This document shows positions 7,892-15,441 of a stretch of 38,285 bases of DNA, piece after piece. The notes under the pieces are model-generated. The model ran no database searches. It was given only the letters and a program-made list of their open reading frames with translations, and was not told the origin of the DNA. Position 1 is the stretch's first letter, and each line of letters opens with the position of its first letter. A program made the translations under genes and the position numbers. Origin of the DNA: Anaerolineae bacterium (GTDB taxonomy: Bacteria > Chloroflexota > Anaerolineae > Aggregatilineales > Phototrophicaceae); assembly GCA_022820125.1 (NCBI GenBank), contig JAJEGA010000102.1, positions 1 to 38,285 of the forward strand. The letters are read 5' to 3'.

Positions 7892-8590
7892 ATGAACATC
7901 GACTCGTTGAAGAAGCAGGCGGGAGAATACGCCGCCGACTTCGTTAAATCGGGCATGATGGTCGGGCTCGGCAGCGGCAGCACCGCCATCTACGCCACCC
8001 GCCGCATCGCGGAGCGCATCGGCAGCGGCGCGCTGACCGACATCGCCGGTGTTCCCAGCTCGCGCGCCACCGAAGCAGCCGCCATCGAGCTCGGCATCCC
8101 GCTGACTACCCTCGCCGAGGGCACGCGCATCGATATCACCATTGATGGCGCCGATGAAGTCGACCCCGACTTCAACCTGATCAAAGGCGGCGGCGGCGCT
8201 CACTTGCGCGAGAAGATCGTCGCCCAAGCCAGCGAGCGCCTGGTCATCGTTGTCGATGAATCCAAACTTGTCGATCAGCTAGGCGCAACTTGGGCGGCGC
8301 CGATCGAGGTCCTGCCATTCGGCTGGCGCGCGCAAGCGGCTTACCTGGCGTCCCTCGGCGCGAAGCCGGAACTGCGGATAGACGGCGGTGTCCCTTTCCA
8401 AACCGACCAAGGCAACCTCATCCTTGATGCCGACTTCGGGCGCATCGCCGAGCCCGCCGCCCTAGCGCGTCAGCTTGAAGCGCGCGCCGGCATCATCGAG
8501 CACGGGCTGTTTATTGGGATGACGCGGGATGTGGTGGTGGCGGGCGTCGATGGTGTGCGGCATTTGCGCAATCCCCGCCCAAATCTGTAG
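7892..8590 (+). CDS. rpiA: Ribose-5-phosphate isomerase A
   Basis: It interconverts ribose 5-phosphate and ribulose 5-phosphate in the pentose phosphate pathway. The 232-residue protein has the family motifs in order: phosphate-binding GLGSGST (25-31), DGADE (85-89) with catalytic aspartates, KGGGG (98-102), and E107 in the REKI segment. I chose the ATG at 7892. The frame continues upstream to 7811, but that part is not RpiA-like. No ribosome site precedes the ATG, and a TACAAT box lies eight bases upstream. The stop codon is the TAG of a CTGTAGGGC string that resembles the start of a degenerate GTAG repeat. The cupin gene follows 55 bp later. Confidence 0.95.
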   Translation: MNIDSLKKQAGEYAADFVKSGMMVGLGSGSTAIYATRRIAERIGSGALTDIAGVPSSRATEAAAIELGIPLTTLAEGTRIDITIDGADEVDPDFNLIKGGGGAHLREKIVAQASERLVIVVDESKLVDQLGATWAAPIEVLPFGWRAQAAYLASLGAKPELRIDGGVPFQTDQGNLILDADFGRIAEPAALARQLEARAGIIEHGLFIGMTRDVVVAGVDGVRHLRNPRPNL

Positions 8591-8645
8591 GGCTTGTCCG
8601 GAAATTTGAGGAAGTGCGCGTATCAGCGAAAAAGGAGCCAGCCCC

Positions 8646-9119
8646 ATGACCACCTCCTCGAACTGGCGCGAGAACGGCGTCCGCATCGTCCGCAGCGGCG
8701 AGCTCGATAGCAACACGCCCCAAACCCCGGGCATGACGCGCGCCGCCGCCATCAACTACGCCAAAGCCGGCGCCGAGAAACTCTGGGCGGGCACGGTCAA
8801 CATCCAGCCCGATGCCAAAACCGGCGCGCATCACCATGGCGAACTGGAAAGCGTCATCTATGTGCTCAGCGGACGCGCCCGCATGCGCTGGGGCGACGAG
8901 CTGGAATATGTCGCCGAAGCCGAAGCCGGCGATTTCATCTACGTCCCGCCCTTCGTGCCGCACCAGGAGATCAACGCCGACCCCAACGAGCCGCTCGTCT
9001 GCATCCTCGTCCGCAGCGACCAGGAAGCGATCGTCGTCAACCTCGATATTGAGCCGGTTGAAACATCGGAGACGATTTGGATCGGTCCGAATCATCCCGC
9101 CGACGCGCAGCATTTGTAG
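8646..9119 (+). CDS. Cupin-domain protein
   Basis: This is a small cytoplasmic single-domain cupin of 157 residues. The first cupin motif has a histidine cluster (GAHHHGELES, about residues 60-70) and a nearby glutamate. The second has GDFIYVPPFVPHQ (about 98-110) with the last metal histidine. Such proteins bind a divalent metal and act as isomerases, dioxygenases or sugar-acid binding proteins. The substrate is not recognisable. AAGGAG lies eight bases before ATG. It is probably co-transcribed with rpiA. The final codons read CAT TTG TAG, and this TAG belongs to the GTAG of an inserted hairpin repeat. Confidence 0.85.
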   Translation: MTTSSNWRENGVRIVRSGELDSNTPQTPGMTRAAAINYAKAGAEKLWAGTVNIQPDAKTGAHHHGELESVIYVLSGRARMRWGDELEYVAEAEAGDFIYVPPFVPHQEINADPNEPLVCILVRSDQEAIVVNLDIEPVETSETIWIGPNHPADAQHL

Positions 9120-9182
9120 GGGCTACCCAGTGGGTCGCCCGCCGAAGCGCAACATTTGTAGGGGCTACCCATCGGGTCGCCC
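9116..9182 (+). repeat. tandem pair of GTAG hairpins, 42-bp period
   Basis: Two direct copies (9116-9140 and 9158-9182) of GTAG plus a GGGCTACCC/GGGTCGCCC stem. The duplicated unit also contains a GCGCA-CATTT segment equivalent to the end of the cupin gene, so a block holding the gene tail and a hairpin was duplicated. The TAG at 9117-9119 is the cupin stop codon. Confidence 0.8.
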
Positions 9183-9203
9183 GCCCAGCGCAATGGGGGA
9201 GAT

Positions 9204-10238
9204 TTAGAGGGGGGTTGGCCTCAGCAGCACCTTCGACACATCGCCGGGCGCTTCAATCAAGCGCTCGAACCATGTTCCGCCTTCGTCCAGCGGCGCCTCA
9301 TGAACCCAGGGATCCAGGCGTATCGCCCCCGCAGCCAGCAGCTCAAGCGCGCGCGCGAAATTCGCCGGCGTATATGCGAATGAGCCAACCGCCGTAATCT
9401 CGCTGCGGATCATCGCCGCGACCGGCATTGCGCTGCTCTCCTCATGCAAGCCGCTGAGGATCAGACGCCCGCTGGCTTTGGTGGCGGCGACGCATTGCTC
9501 GCGCGTCAAAGCGCTGCCGACCGCATCCAGCGAAACCGCGACGCCGGCGCCATCGGTTGCCTCGCGCACCATCTCAACCGTGTCCAGCGCGCTCGCTTGG
9601 ATTGGGATGCCGCCCAGCGCTTCGCCCATCGCCAGCCGCGCCGCGTCGATCTCGGCGATGAAGACGCGAGCCGCGCCTTGATATTGGAGCATTTGCAGCG
9701 AGAGCAAGCCAATCGGACCAGCGCCGATGATAAGACAGTCGGCATCGGCGACATCGCCCGCCAGCTCGCCGATGCGCACGGCGCAGCCCACCGGCTCGGT
9801 CAACGCGCCGATTCGCGCGTCCATGCCATCCGGCAGCGGCAGCGCCAATTTCGCTGGCGCGCACACATATTCCGCGAAGGCGCCGGGACGATTGGCGCCA
9901 ATCAGACGCCGATTGCCGCAGAGCTGGTTCAAGCCAGCGGCGCAGAATTCGCAGTCGCCGCAATACCACAGCGGGTTCACCGTCACCAGCGAACCCGTCG
10001 TCAGATTGGGCTTGAACTCAGGAACAAGCGCGCCAAGCTCGACGATCTCGCCAGCGAATTCATGACCCATAATCAGCGGCGGCTGGCGCAGGGCGTTGTG
10101 GCCCAGGTAGCCGCTGAGCTCCGAGCCGCAGATGCCCGCGTATGCCACGCGCAGGACGATCTCGTCCGCAGCCGCTGCCGGCGCTGGCTCTTCGCGCAAG
10201 GTCATCGTCCGCGCCGCTTCCCATACCAATGCTTTCAT
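9204..10238 (-). CDS. Zinc-dependent medium-chain alcohol/polyol dehydrogenase
   Basis: This is an NAD(P)-dependent dehydrogenase of the MDR superfamily, in the sorbitol/threonine/butanediol dehydrogenase branch. In the 344-residue protein, catalytic zinc ligands are C37 and H59-E60 (GHEFAGE). The structural zinc cysteines are C93, C96, C99 and C107. The Rossmann motif GAGPIG is at 172-177. I chose the ATG at 10238, preceded by AGGGGAGA; the upstream in-frame extension runs into spacer sequence. It converges with the cupin gene and diverges from the dehydratase gene. The neighbours suggest sugar or sugar-acid oxidation, but the substrate is not determined. Confidence 0.9.
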   Translation of the reverse strand: MKALVWEAARTMTLREEPAPAAAADEIVLRVAYAGICGSELSGYLGHNALRQPPLIMGHEFAGEIVELGALVPEFKPNLTTGSLVTVNPLWYCGDCEFCAAGLNQLCGNRRLIGANRPGAFAEYVCAPAKLALPLPDGMDARIGALTEPVGCAVRIGELAGDVADADCLIIGAGPIGLLSLQMLQYQGAARVFIAEIDAARLAMGEALGGIPIQASALDTVEMVREATDGAGVAVSLDAVGSALTREQCVAATKASGRLILSGLHEESSAMPVAAMIRSEITAVGSFAYTPANFARALELLAAGAIRLDPWVHEAPLDEGGTWFERLIEAPGDVSKVLLRPTPL

Positions 10239-10327
10239 CGGGTTGTCTCCCCTTCCTCTGTTCAGCGTACTGCAAGCCCCGCCAGCGCCCGCGCAACCTA
10301 GCCTATCTCCCGCCAAATACCAACCAT

Positions 10328-10351
10328 GTAGGGGCGAGTCTTGGCTCGCCC
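10328..10351 (+). repeat. single GTAG hairpin
   Basis: GTAG is followed by a GGGCGAG/CTCGCCC stem. It sits in the spacer between two divergent genes, upstream of the dehydratase promoter. Confidence 0.75.
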
Positions 10352-10389
10352 GTCAGTGGCTTGCCCACAATCTCCGCCCTCATGCAGAT

Positions 10390-10419
10390 TTGCCTTGCTT
10401 CGCGCGCCTGCATTATACT
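10390..10419 (+). promoter_or_regulatory. candidate promoter of the dehydratase gene
   Basis: TTGCCT (10390-10395) and TATACT (10414-10419) are separated by 18 bp and lie 43 bp upstream of the start codon. This is a reasonable sigma-70-type match in a GC-rich background, read by eye only. Confidence 0.4.
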
Positions 10420-10461
10420 CGGCGGGCTATTTCAATCCACTGCGCAAGACGAGGATTCCGC

Positions 10462-11628
10462 ATGAAGATCAAGAGCATTGAAGTGGTAGACCTCAATATA
10501 CCGCCACGCGAACACAGCGCGAAGCCGCGGCGAAAGAGTTGGAACGATACAGACGAAGTCGGCAACCCCATGTCCTGGTATCCCCACGTCAAGCGCCACC
10601 GCAGCAAGTGGACAGAGATGGGCTGGGGGCCGGTATGGGTCAAGGTCACGCTGGAAGACGGCACTTGGGGGCTGGGCTCGTCCACCTACAGCCGGCCCGT
10701 CGCCGCCATCATTGAAGACCACCTGGCGCCGCAACTCGTGGGGCAAGACGGCTTCGCCATTGAGCGCCTGGCTGACATGATGTTCCGCCTGACGAAGCTC
10801 TACGGCACCGGGGGCTTGGCTTCCTACGCCATCAGCGCGGTCGATCTGGCGCTCTGGGACGCCAAGGGCAAGGCGCTCGGTTTGCCGGTTTACAGCCTCA
10901 TCGGCGGCAAGCTCAAAGACCGCATCTACTGTTATTCGACCGGCAACGATATCGACTGGTATCAAGAACTGGGCTTCACCGCGCACAAGCTCGCCTGCCC
11001 CTATGGACCGGCTGATGGGCTGGAGGGCTTAAGCAAGAATATCGACCTGATTGCGAAGACGCGCGATCAAGTGGGCGATGACTGCGAGATCATGCTGGAT
11101 TGCTGGATGTCGCTGGATGTCGATTACGCGGTGCAGTTGGCGGAAGCGCTGCGCCCCTATCGCGTGAAGTGGATAGAAGAATGTCTGATCCCCGAAGACT
11201 TTGACGCCCATGCCGAGCTGCGGGCGCGGCTGCCCTGGCAAACGCTCACCACCGGCGAACACTGGTACAGTCACGTCCCGTTCCAGTACGCGCTCAAGCA
11301 CAACTTGGTGGATATTTTGCAGCCCGACATTGAGTGGGTCGGCGGATTGACGACCTGCGTCAAGATCGCCCACGCGGCCGAAGCGGCCGGCAAGAAAGTC
11401 ATCTTGCACACCGGCGCCCGCACCGCTTACGGGCAGCACTTCTCCTTCGCCATGGCGGCTGTGCCCTGGATTGAATACTTCATGGGCGCGCCTCCCGGCA
11501 TCCCCTTGAGCGAAGCGACAGCGCTGCCCGGCATGGCTTACGCCGTCGATGGCTGGCTGGAGATTTCGGATGAGCCGGGCTTCGGTATGGGCATTGCGGA
11601 AGATTGGATTGAGCCATTCTGGAGTTAG
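10462..11628 (+). CDS. Enolase-superfamily acid-sugar dehydratase, L-rhamnonate dehydratase-like
   Basis: This is a mandelate racemase/muconate lactonizing subgroup enzyme that removes water from an aldonic acid. In the 388-residue protein the metal ligands are D213 (LDCWMS), E239 (KWIEECL) and E266 (TTGEHW), and the catalytic histidine is H316 (ILHTGAR). The LDCWMSLDVDYA and PDIEWVGGLTT segments closely resemble those of E. coli L-rhamnonate dehydratase as I remember it, so non-phosphorylative breakdown of rhamnose or fucose is likely. I chose the ATG at 10462, with GAGG eight bases upstream; the longer frame to 10132 lies over the divergent dehydrogenase gene. That dehydrogenase could supply the aldonate, which is inference. 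Confidence 0.85.
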   Translation: MKIKSIEVVDLNIPPREHSAKPRRKSWNDTDEVGNPMSWYPHVKRHRSKWTEMGWGPVWVKVTLEDGTWGLGSSTYSRPVAAIIEDHLAPQLVGQDGFAIERLADMMFRLTKLYGTGGLASYAISAVDLALWDAKGKALGLPVYSLIGGKLKDRIYCYSTGNDIDWYQELGFTAHKLACPYGPADGLEGLSKNIDLIAKTRDQVGDDCEIMLDCWMSLDVDYAVQLAEALRPYRVKWIEECLIPEDFDAHAELRARLPWQTLTTGEHWYSHVPFQYALKHNLVDILQPDIEWVGGLTTCVKIAHAAEAAGKKVILHTGARTAYGQHFSFAMAAVPWIEYFMGAPPGIPLSEATALPGMAYAVDGWLEISDEPGFGMGIAEDWIEPFWS

Positions 11629-11654
11629 GCGCCGAACTTGGCGCTGTTTAATTA

Positions 11655-11850
11655 ACCACAGTCCCTCGCAAGTCACGACTTGGCTCACGCAAAATAACAA
11701 GCCCGCGACAATAAGAAGCTGTAGGGGCGTTTCGCCAAAACGCCCGAAGCATGTAGTCGGGACAGCGGGCGACTGACCCGCTGTGTCTACGCGGGGCACC
11801 GAGTCCCCCCTACAGACGTCTTCCTGGATGGGGGTTTGTTAAATAAGAGG
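11655..11850. repeat. composite hairpin element, family A, copy 1
   Basis: This about 195-bp block matches 32019-32194 along its length. It runs from CCACAGTCCC to GTTTGTTAAATAAGAGG and encloses an inward-facing pair of GTAG hairpins. In this copy the second hairpin is disrupted by roughly 23 extra bases, including GACCCGCTGTGTCTACGC, a unit that also occurs inverted at 17457-17480. The surrounding spacer 11629-11993 contains no other gene. Confidence 0.8.
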
Positions 11851-11915
11851 TACAGAGATATTTGGTCCAAAGGAAACGACATCCACTCCATTAGCCACTC
11901 CTTGGGGATTGGTAC

Positions 11916-11944
11916 TTGCAGCTTAGGGGAAAAGCGACTATAGT
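11916..11944 (+). promoter_or_regulatory. candidate promoter of the frameshifted secreted-protein gene
   Basis: TTGCAG (11916-11921) and TATAGT (11939-11944) are separated by 17 bp. GGAG follows at 11981-11984, then ATG at 11994. The spacing of all elements is good and supports a real gene start upstream of the C tract. Confidence 0.45.
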
Positions 11945-11993
11945 GAACGCGGGTAGGGTTGCGCTAACGGAACGTAAGCTGGAGATACTGAAA

Positions 11994-13366
11994 ATGACCA
12001 TTCATGGCGCGAAACTCTTGCGAATTGCTTCGTTTAGAACCTTACTAGATATTACCCCCCCCCCCGAAAATTTGTTCTAATTCTGCTGCCGCTGCTCGCC
12101 CTTCTGCTTAGCCTCGCCCCGATCGCCCAAGCCCAGGCGCCAACCCTTGTAAATGTGGCTGCCGCAAACCTTCGCGCGACAACGCTGGGTATAAGTTTTT
12201 CGCATACAGGCGCCACTCCTGACACCTATGAGGCGCGCCTGGGCAGCACTGGCGCCTGGCGGGATGTGACCAGCCGCGTCTGGCAAGCTGGCCGATCCTG
12301 GCTTTACACTGCCACCGGCTTGCAGCCCGACACCGAATATACCCTGTCCTTCCGCGCCAGCGCCGGCGGCAATACCAGCGCGCCTGTCAGCGTAACCGAC
12401 ACCACGCTCAGCCGCGCCATCGACTACAACGCCCGATTTTGCAGCGATGGCGGCGTCAACAAGCTGCTCTTGATCGGCTTGAACAGCTCTGGCAATGCAG
12501 GCAATCGCTTTGAGCTCTTCATCAATTTGTATATTGGGCAAAACACTAGAAGAGAAAGAGCAGTGTTTAGCCACGGCACCATACCCAATACAAGTCGAGA
12601 AGTCACTGTCGGCGCTGTCGCGACTGGCGAGCGCGTATATGGCTCTTTAATCCTATTGGTGGATGGCAGTGCGAAATCATACTTAACGGTACAATTTTTT
12701 GGCGGCGACAGGCTGCCAGCCTGCTATGCGCCGTCTAGATCCGGCTCTTCATCTGGCTCTCGCTCCGGTTCTGGCGGGCCCAACATGACGCCCACGCCCA
12801 AGCCCACGAACATACCGGACACGCTCAATTATCTGCCGCCGGAGATTCAAGTCAAGAACTGGGTCGAGGGCGCGCAGGGGCGGCGCGTCGGTCCCAGGGG
12901 CGTCGGCCGCGCCGATCTCATCGCCCAGGGTATCCTGGACGCCGTCGACATCTGGAGCAATGTCACGCCGGGCGTCGAAGTCTGCTTCGCGCAACATGGA
13001 CGCATCGTCTTCCTGGATGCGGCTTATGCGCCGCGCCAGCTCAGCGACTTGCCCGCCTACCACCGCGACGGCCATACCTGTGCCGAGATCGACCGCGCCG
13101 GTACTGTCGTCCTCTTGCCCGGCCCCGCCCCGCCCCCGCCAGAATTAATCAGCCAGCAGCCGCTGCAAAACTGCCAGGTGAAGCCCTTTGCCGATCTGAA
13201 CTTCCGCCAGAGCCCGCCTGACGGGCAGGTCATCGGGGTGACATCTATTCGGGATTGGCTGCCCGCCAGCGAGAAGAGCCACGGCTATTTCAAAGTCCGC
13301 CTATGGGAACAGGAAGGCTGGATCAGCGGCGCTTTCGCCGAAACCCGAGGGGATTGCGATCGCTAA
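11994..13366 (+). CDS. Secreted FN3-like/SH3-like protein, frameshifted at an 11-C tract
   Basis: This is an exported protein of unknown function. The ATG at 11994 has a GGAG site and a promoter upstream. Its frame enters a run of eleven C (12055-12065) and then hits TAA at 12078. One base change in the run (to 9 or 12 C) would join it to the frame that continues to 13366. After the tract that frame encodes a signal peptide (hydrophobic LILLPLLALLLSLAP, then AQAQA). Next come an FN3-like domain (about 12150-12400), a Ser/Gly-rich linker (about 12735-12790), a VEVCFAQ...VFLDAAYAPR segment common in Chloroflexota surface proteins, and a C-terminal SH3-like domain. As read, the gene is off. This may be phase variation, a fixed mutation or a sequencing error. 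Confidence 0.75.
12055..12065 (+). repeat. 11-C homopolymer at the start of a secreted-protein gene
   Basis: An uninterrupted run of eleven C lies 61 bases after the likely start codon. With 9 or 12 C the ORF is continuous. With 11, as here, translation ends at 12078-12080. Confidence 0.85.
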
Positions 13367-13416
13367 CTCTAAAGCGACATAGCCCGCAGCGGCGCATCGT
13401 GAAACACGGCTATTCT

Positions 13417-14883
13417 TTATAGAACCGACAAACCCAACCGCTCGTACTGCTCCGGCGGGGCGTCGTTGGCCCGCATCAAATCTACCAGTTTGTCGATCAT
13501 TTCGGCTTCGACCGCCGCGTCCTTAATCGGCGACAACTGACCGGGATCCGCTTCGGTATTGAAGAGAAGGGTCTCGAAGAAGGGGATCCACAGCGGCGCG
13601 CGCGCTGCCGGGATCTTCATCGTTCGGCAGCCTTTAGTGAAGGGAAAGGGCGCCGCCAATTCGATATCCTGCAATTCTTCCACCTGGAAGCGATGGCGCA
13701 TGTGCGTCGTCATCAGGGTGTAATTGTAAAGCGGCAGGTTGTCTTCGTTCGCTGAGGCGCGCATATAAACGTGCCTCCCGTCAGTGACGTTGACGTGGCC
13801 GCCGTGCGCGCCATAGAGGGCCGCCTCGCGCAGGGGCGCATCATCGGCGACCGCGCTGAGCAGCGGCTTGCCTTGCATATCGGAGGGACGCTCGATGTCA
13901 AAGAATTCCAGCAGCGTCGCCGGCACATCAATATTCTGCACCAGGCTCGTCCGGCGCTCTCCCGCGACCTTGGCGCGCGGGTCCCAGACGAAGAAGGGGA
14001 TATTCGCCAGCTCGTTGTACCAGGGCATCCGCATTTTGCCCCACCAGTCGTGCTCGCCCAGATGAAAGCCGTGATCGGTCGTGACGATCAGCAGGGTGTC
14101 GTCCCAGAGGTTCAGCTCGTCCATCACATCCAGCACTGAGCCGAGGTAATGATCGCACATGCTCATCAGGGCGGCGTATTCGTAGCGCATATGCTGGACC
14201 TGCTCCGGCGGCTCGGTGATGCGCGTGTAGGGCGGCCAATCGAAGAGCGGCCCATCGTACTCGTGCGGGTAGAGTTCTTTCCAGCCCGGCTGGGTGAAGA
14301 AGGGCTCATGCGGGTCGAAGGTCTCCAGCTGCAGATACCAGTTGTCGGTTGCGGCGTTGGCGCGGATGAACTCCAAACCCTTGGCGAATGTCTTCGCCTG
14401 CGGCATCTGGCTCTCTTCGGTTAAGTAGGTGCGATTGACTTCGTCTTGCAAGCGGGTGCGGAAGCGCCGATCGGCGTCTTTGCTGGCGACGCCGGCGTCG
14501 ACCACGCCTTTCCAGGGATCGCCTTCTTGACCGCGGCTGAATTCGTGCGTGGTAAAACGCGTGTGGTAGGTGGCGCCGCCGTCTTCCCAATAATGCTGAT
14601 GGTCGGTGACCTTGTGGCTGTGAACGCCATTCTCATCGAGTATCTGGGGCATGGAGTCGTCAAAGGGCTCAAGCGGACCCCAACTGCGATGGAGGAAGTT
14701 GTAGCGCCCTGTGTGCAGCTCGCGCCGCGCTGGCATACAGGGCATGCTGCCGATGAATGCGTTCTCGAAGGTGGCGCTGCGCTCCGCCAGGCGGGCGAAG
14801 TTTGGCGTATGCACCCAGTCGCAACCGTAGGGTTCCATCAGCCGGCGATTCAGCGAATCGAACATGACCATGATTGCTTTCAT
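13417..14883 (-). CDS. Type I sulfatase
   Basis: This is an arylsulfatase-type hydrolase that removes sulfate esters from carbohydrates or other organics. The active-site motif C-M-P-A-R is at residues 49-53, followed by ELHTGR, so C49 would be converted to formylglycine. D9 (FDSL) is a metal ligand, and the TTDHGFHLGEHDWWGK segment carries the second Asp-His metal pair. The protein has 488 residues. I chose the ATG at 14883 because AGGAG lies upstream of it; an in-frame ATG 18 bp further up precedes that site. I see no signal peptide, so it probably acts in the cytoplasm on imported sulfated sugars. The formylglycine-generating enzyme is not in the window. Confidence 0.93.
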   Translation of the reverse strand: MKAIMVMFDSLNRRLMEPYGCDWVHTPNFARLAERSATFENAFIGSMPCMPARRELHTGRYNFLHRSWGPLEPFDDSMPQILDENGVHSHKVTDHQHYWEDGGATYHTRFTTHEFSRGQEGDPWKGVVDAGVASKDADRRFRTRLQDEVNRTYLTEESQMPQAKTFAKGLEFIRANAATDNWYLQLETFDPHEPFFTQPGWKELYPHEYDGPLFDWPPYTRITEPPEQVQHMRYEYAALMSMCDHYLGSVLDVMDELNLWDDTLLIVTTDHGFHLGEHDWWGKMRMPWYNELANIPFFVWDPRAKVAGERRTSLVQNIDVPATLLEFFDIERPSDMQGKPLLSAVADDAPLREAALYGAHGGHVNVTDGRHVYMRASANEDNLPLYNYTLMTTHMRHRFQVEELQDIELAAPFPFTKGCRTMKIPAARAPLWIPFFETLLFNTEADPGQLSPIKDAAVEAEMIDKLVDLMRANDAPPEQYERLGLSVL

Positions 14884-14997
14884 AATATCTAGCTCCTGCA
14901 TTCTCGGCTAAAGAAGAATAGCCCTGGATAGCGCTTGGCTGGCAATTGCCGCGCAGTTTTGATATGATAAATCGTGATGGAAGCGAGGGAAGGTAGC

Positions 14998-15423
14998 ATG
15001 GCGGCGATTCCAAACCAGCAGAAAATGCCCATCATTTCAATGGACGGCTTGGTAACCATTGTCGGCGCCGTTCTGTTATTGCTCGCGATCATTTATTTCA
15101 ATACCAATTTACACTTTCGTTTGGACACCAAGATCGACACCGTACGCACGGAGCTAAAATCAGACATCGACCGACTTCAAGTCGAAATAGACACAGTACG
15201 CTCGGAACTGAAAGCGGACATTGACACAGTGCGCACGGAACTGAAAGCGGACATTGAAAGCGTGCGCTCGGAACTGAAAGCGGACATTGACACAGTGCGC
15301 ACGGAGCTCAAAGCGGACATCGAAAGCGTACGCTCGGAGTTAAGCGCCGATATCCAGCGCCTAGATGATCGTTTCTTCGCCATCGTAAGTCCCCCCGCGC
15401 AAGAAGAAGCAGACGTCCCTTGA
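14998..15423 (+). CDS. Membrane-anchored hendecad coiled-coil protein
   Basis: A 141-residue protein that I do not recognise by name. It has a short N-terminus, one transmembrane helix (about residues 17-35), then a long charged coiled coil built from 11-residue units of the type DTVRTELKADI and ESVRSELKADI, and a short acidic tail. The units alternate in two types, giving a 66-bp higher-order DNA period. The 11-residue spacing suggests a hendecad rather than heptad coil. GGAAGG precedes the ATG at 14998; an in-frame GTG at 14974 is less likely. It probably forms an oligomer with its coil on one side of the membrane. It diverges from the sulfatase gene, and a role with it is unproven. Confidence 0.8.
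   Translation: MAAIPNQQKMPIISMDGLVTIVGAVLLLLAIIYFNTNLHFRLDTKIDTVRTELKSDIDRLQVEIDTVRSELKADIDTVRTELKADIESVRSELKADIDTVRTELKADIESVRSELSADIQRLDDRFFAIVSPPAQEEADVP
15136..15354 (+). repeat. 33-bp coding repeats (hendecad units)
   Basis: Six 33-bp units lie at 15136-15168, 15190-15222, 15223-15255, 15256-15288, 15289-15321 and 15322-15354. The first is separated from the rest by 21 bp. Alternate units are nearly identical, which suggests growth by duplication of a 66-bp pair. Confidence 0.85.
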
Positions 15424-15441
15424 TTGCGCCTCGCCACGCCG

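Noticed and set aside
10132..10461. Extended N-terminus of the dehydratase
   Set aside because: The extra 110 codons lie over the start of the divergent dehydrogenase gene and a hairpin repeat, and they do not resemble the enolase-superfamily cap domain.
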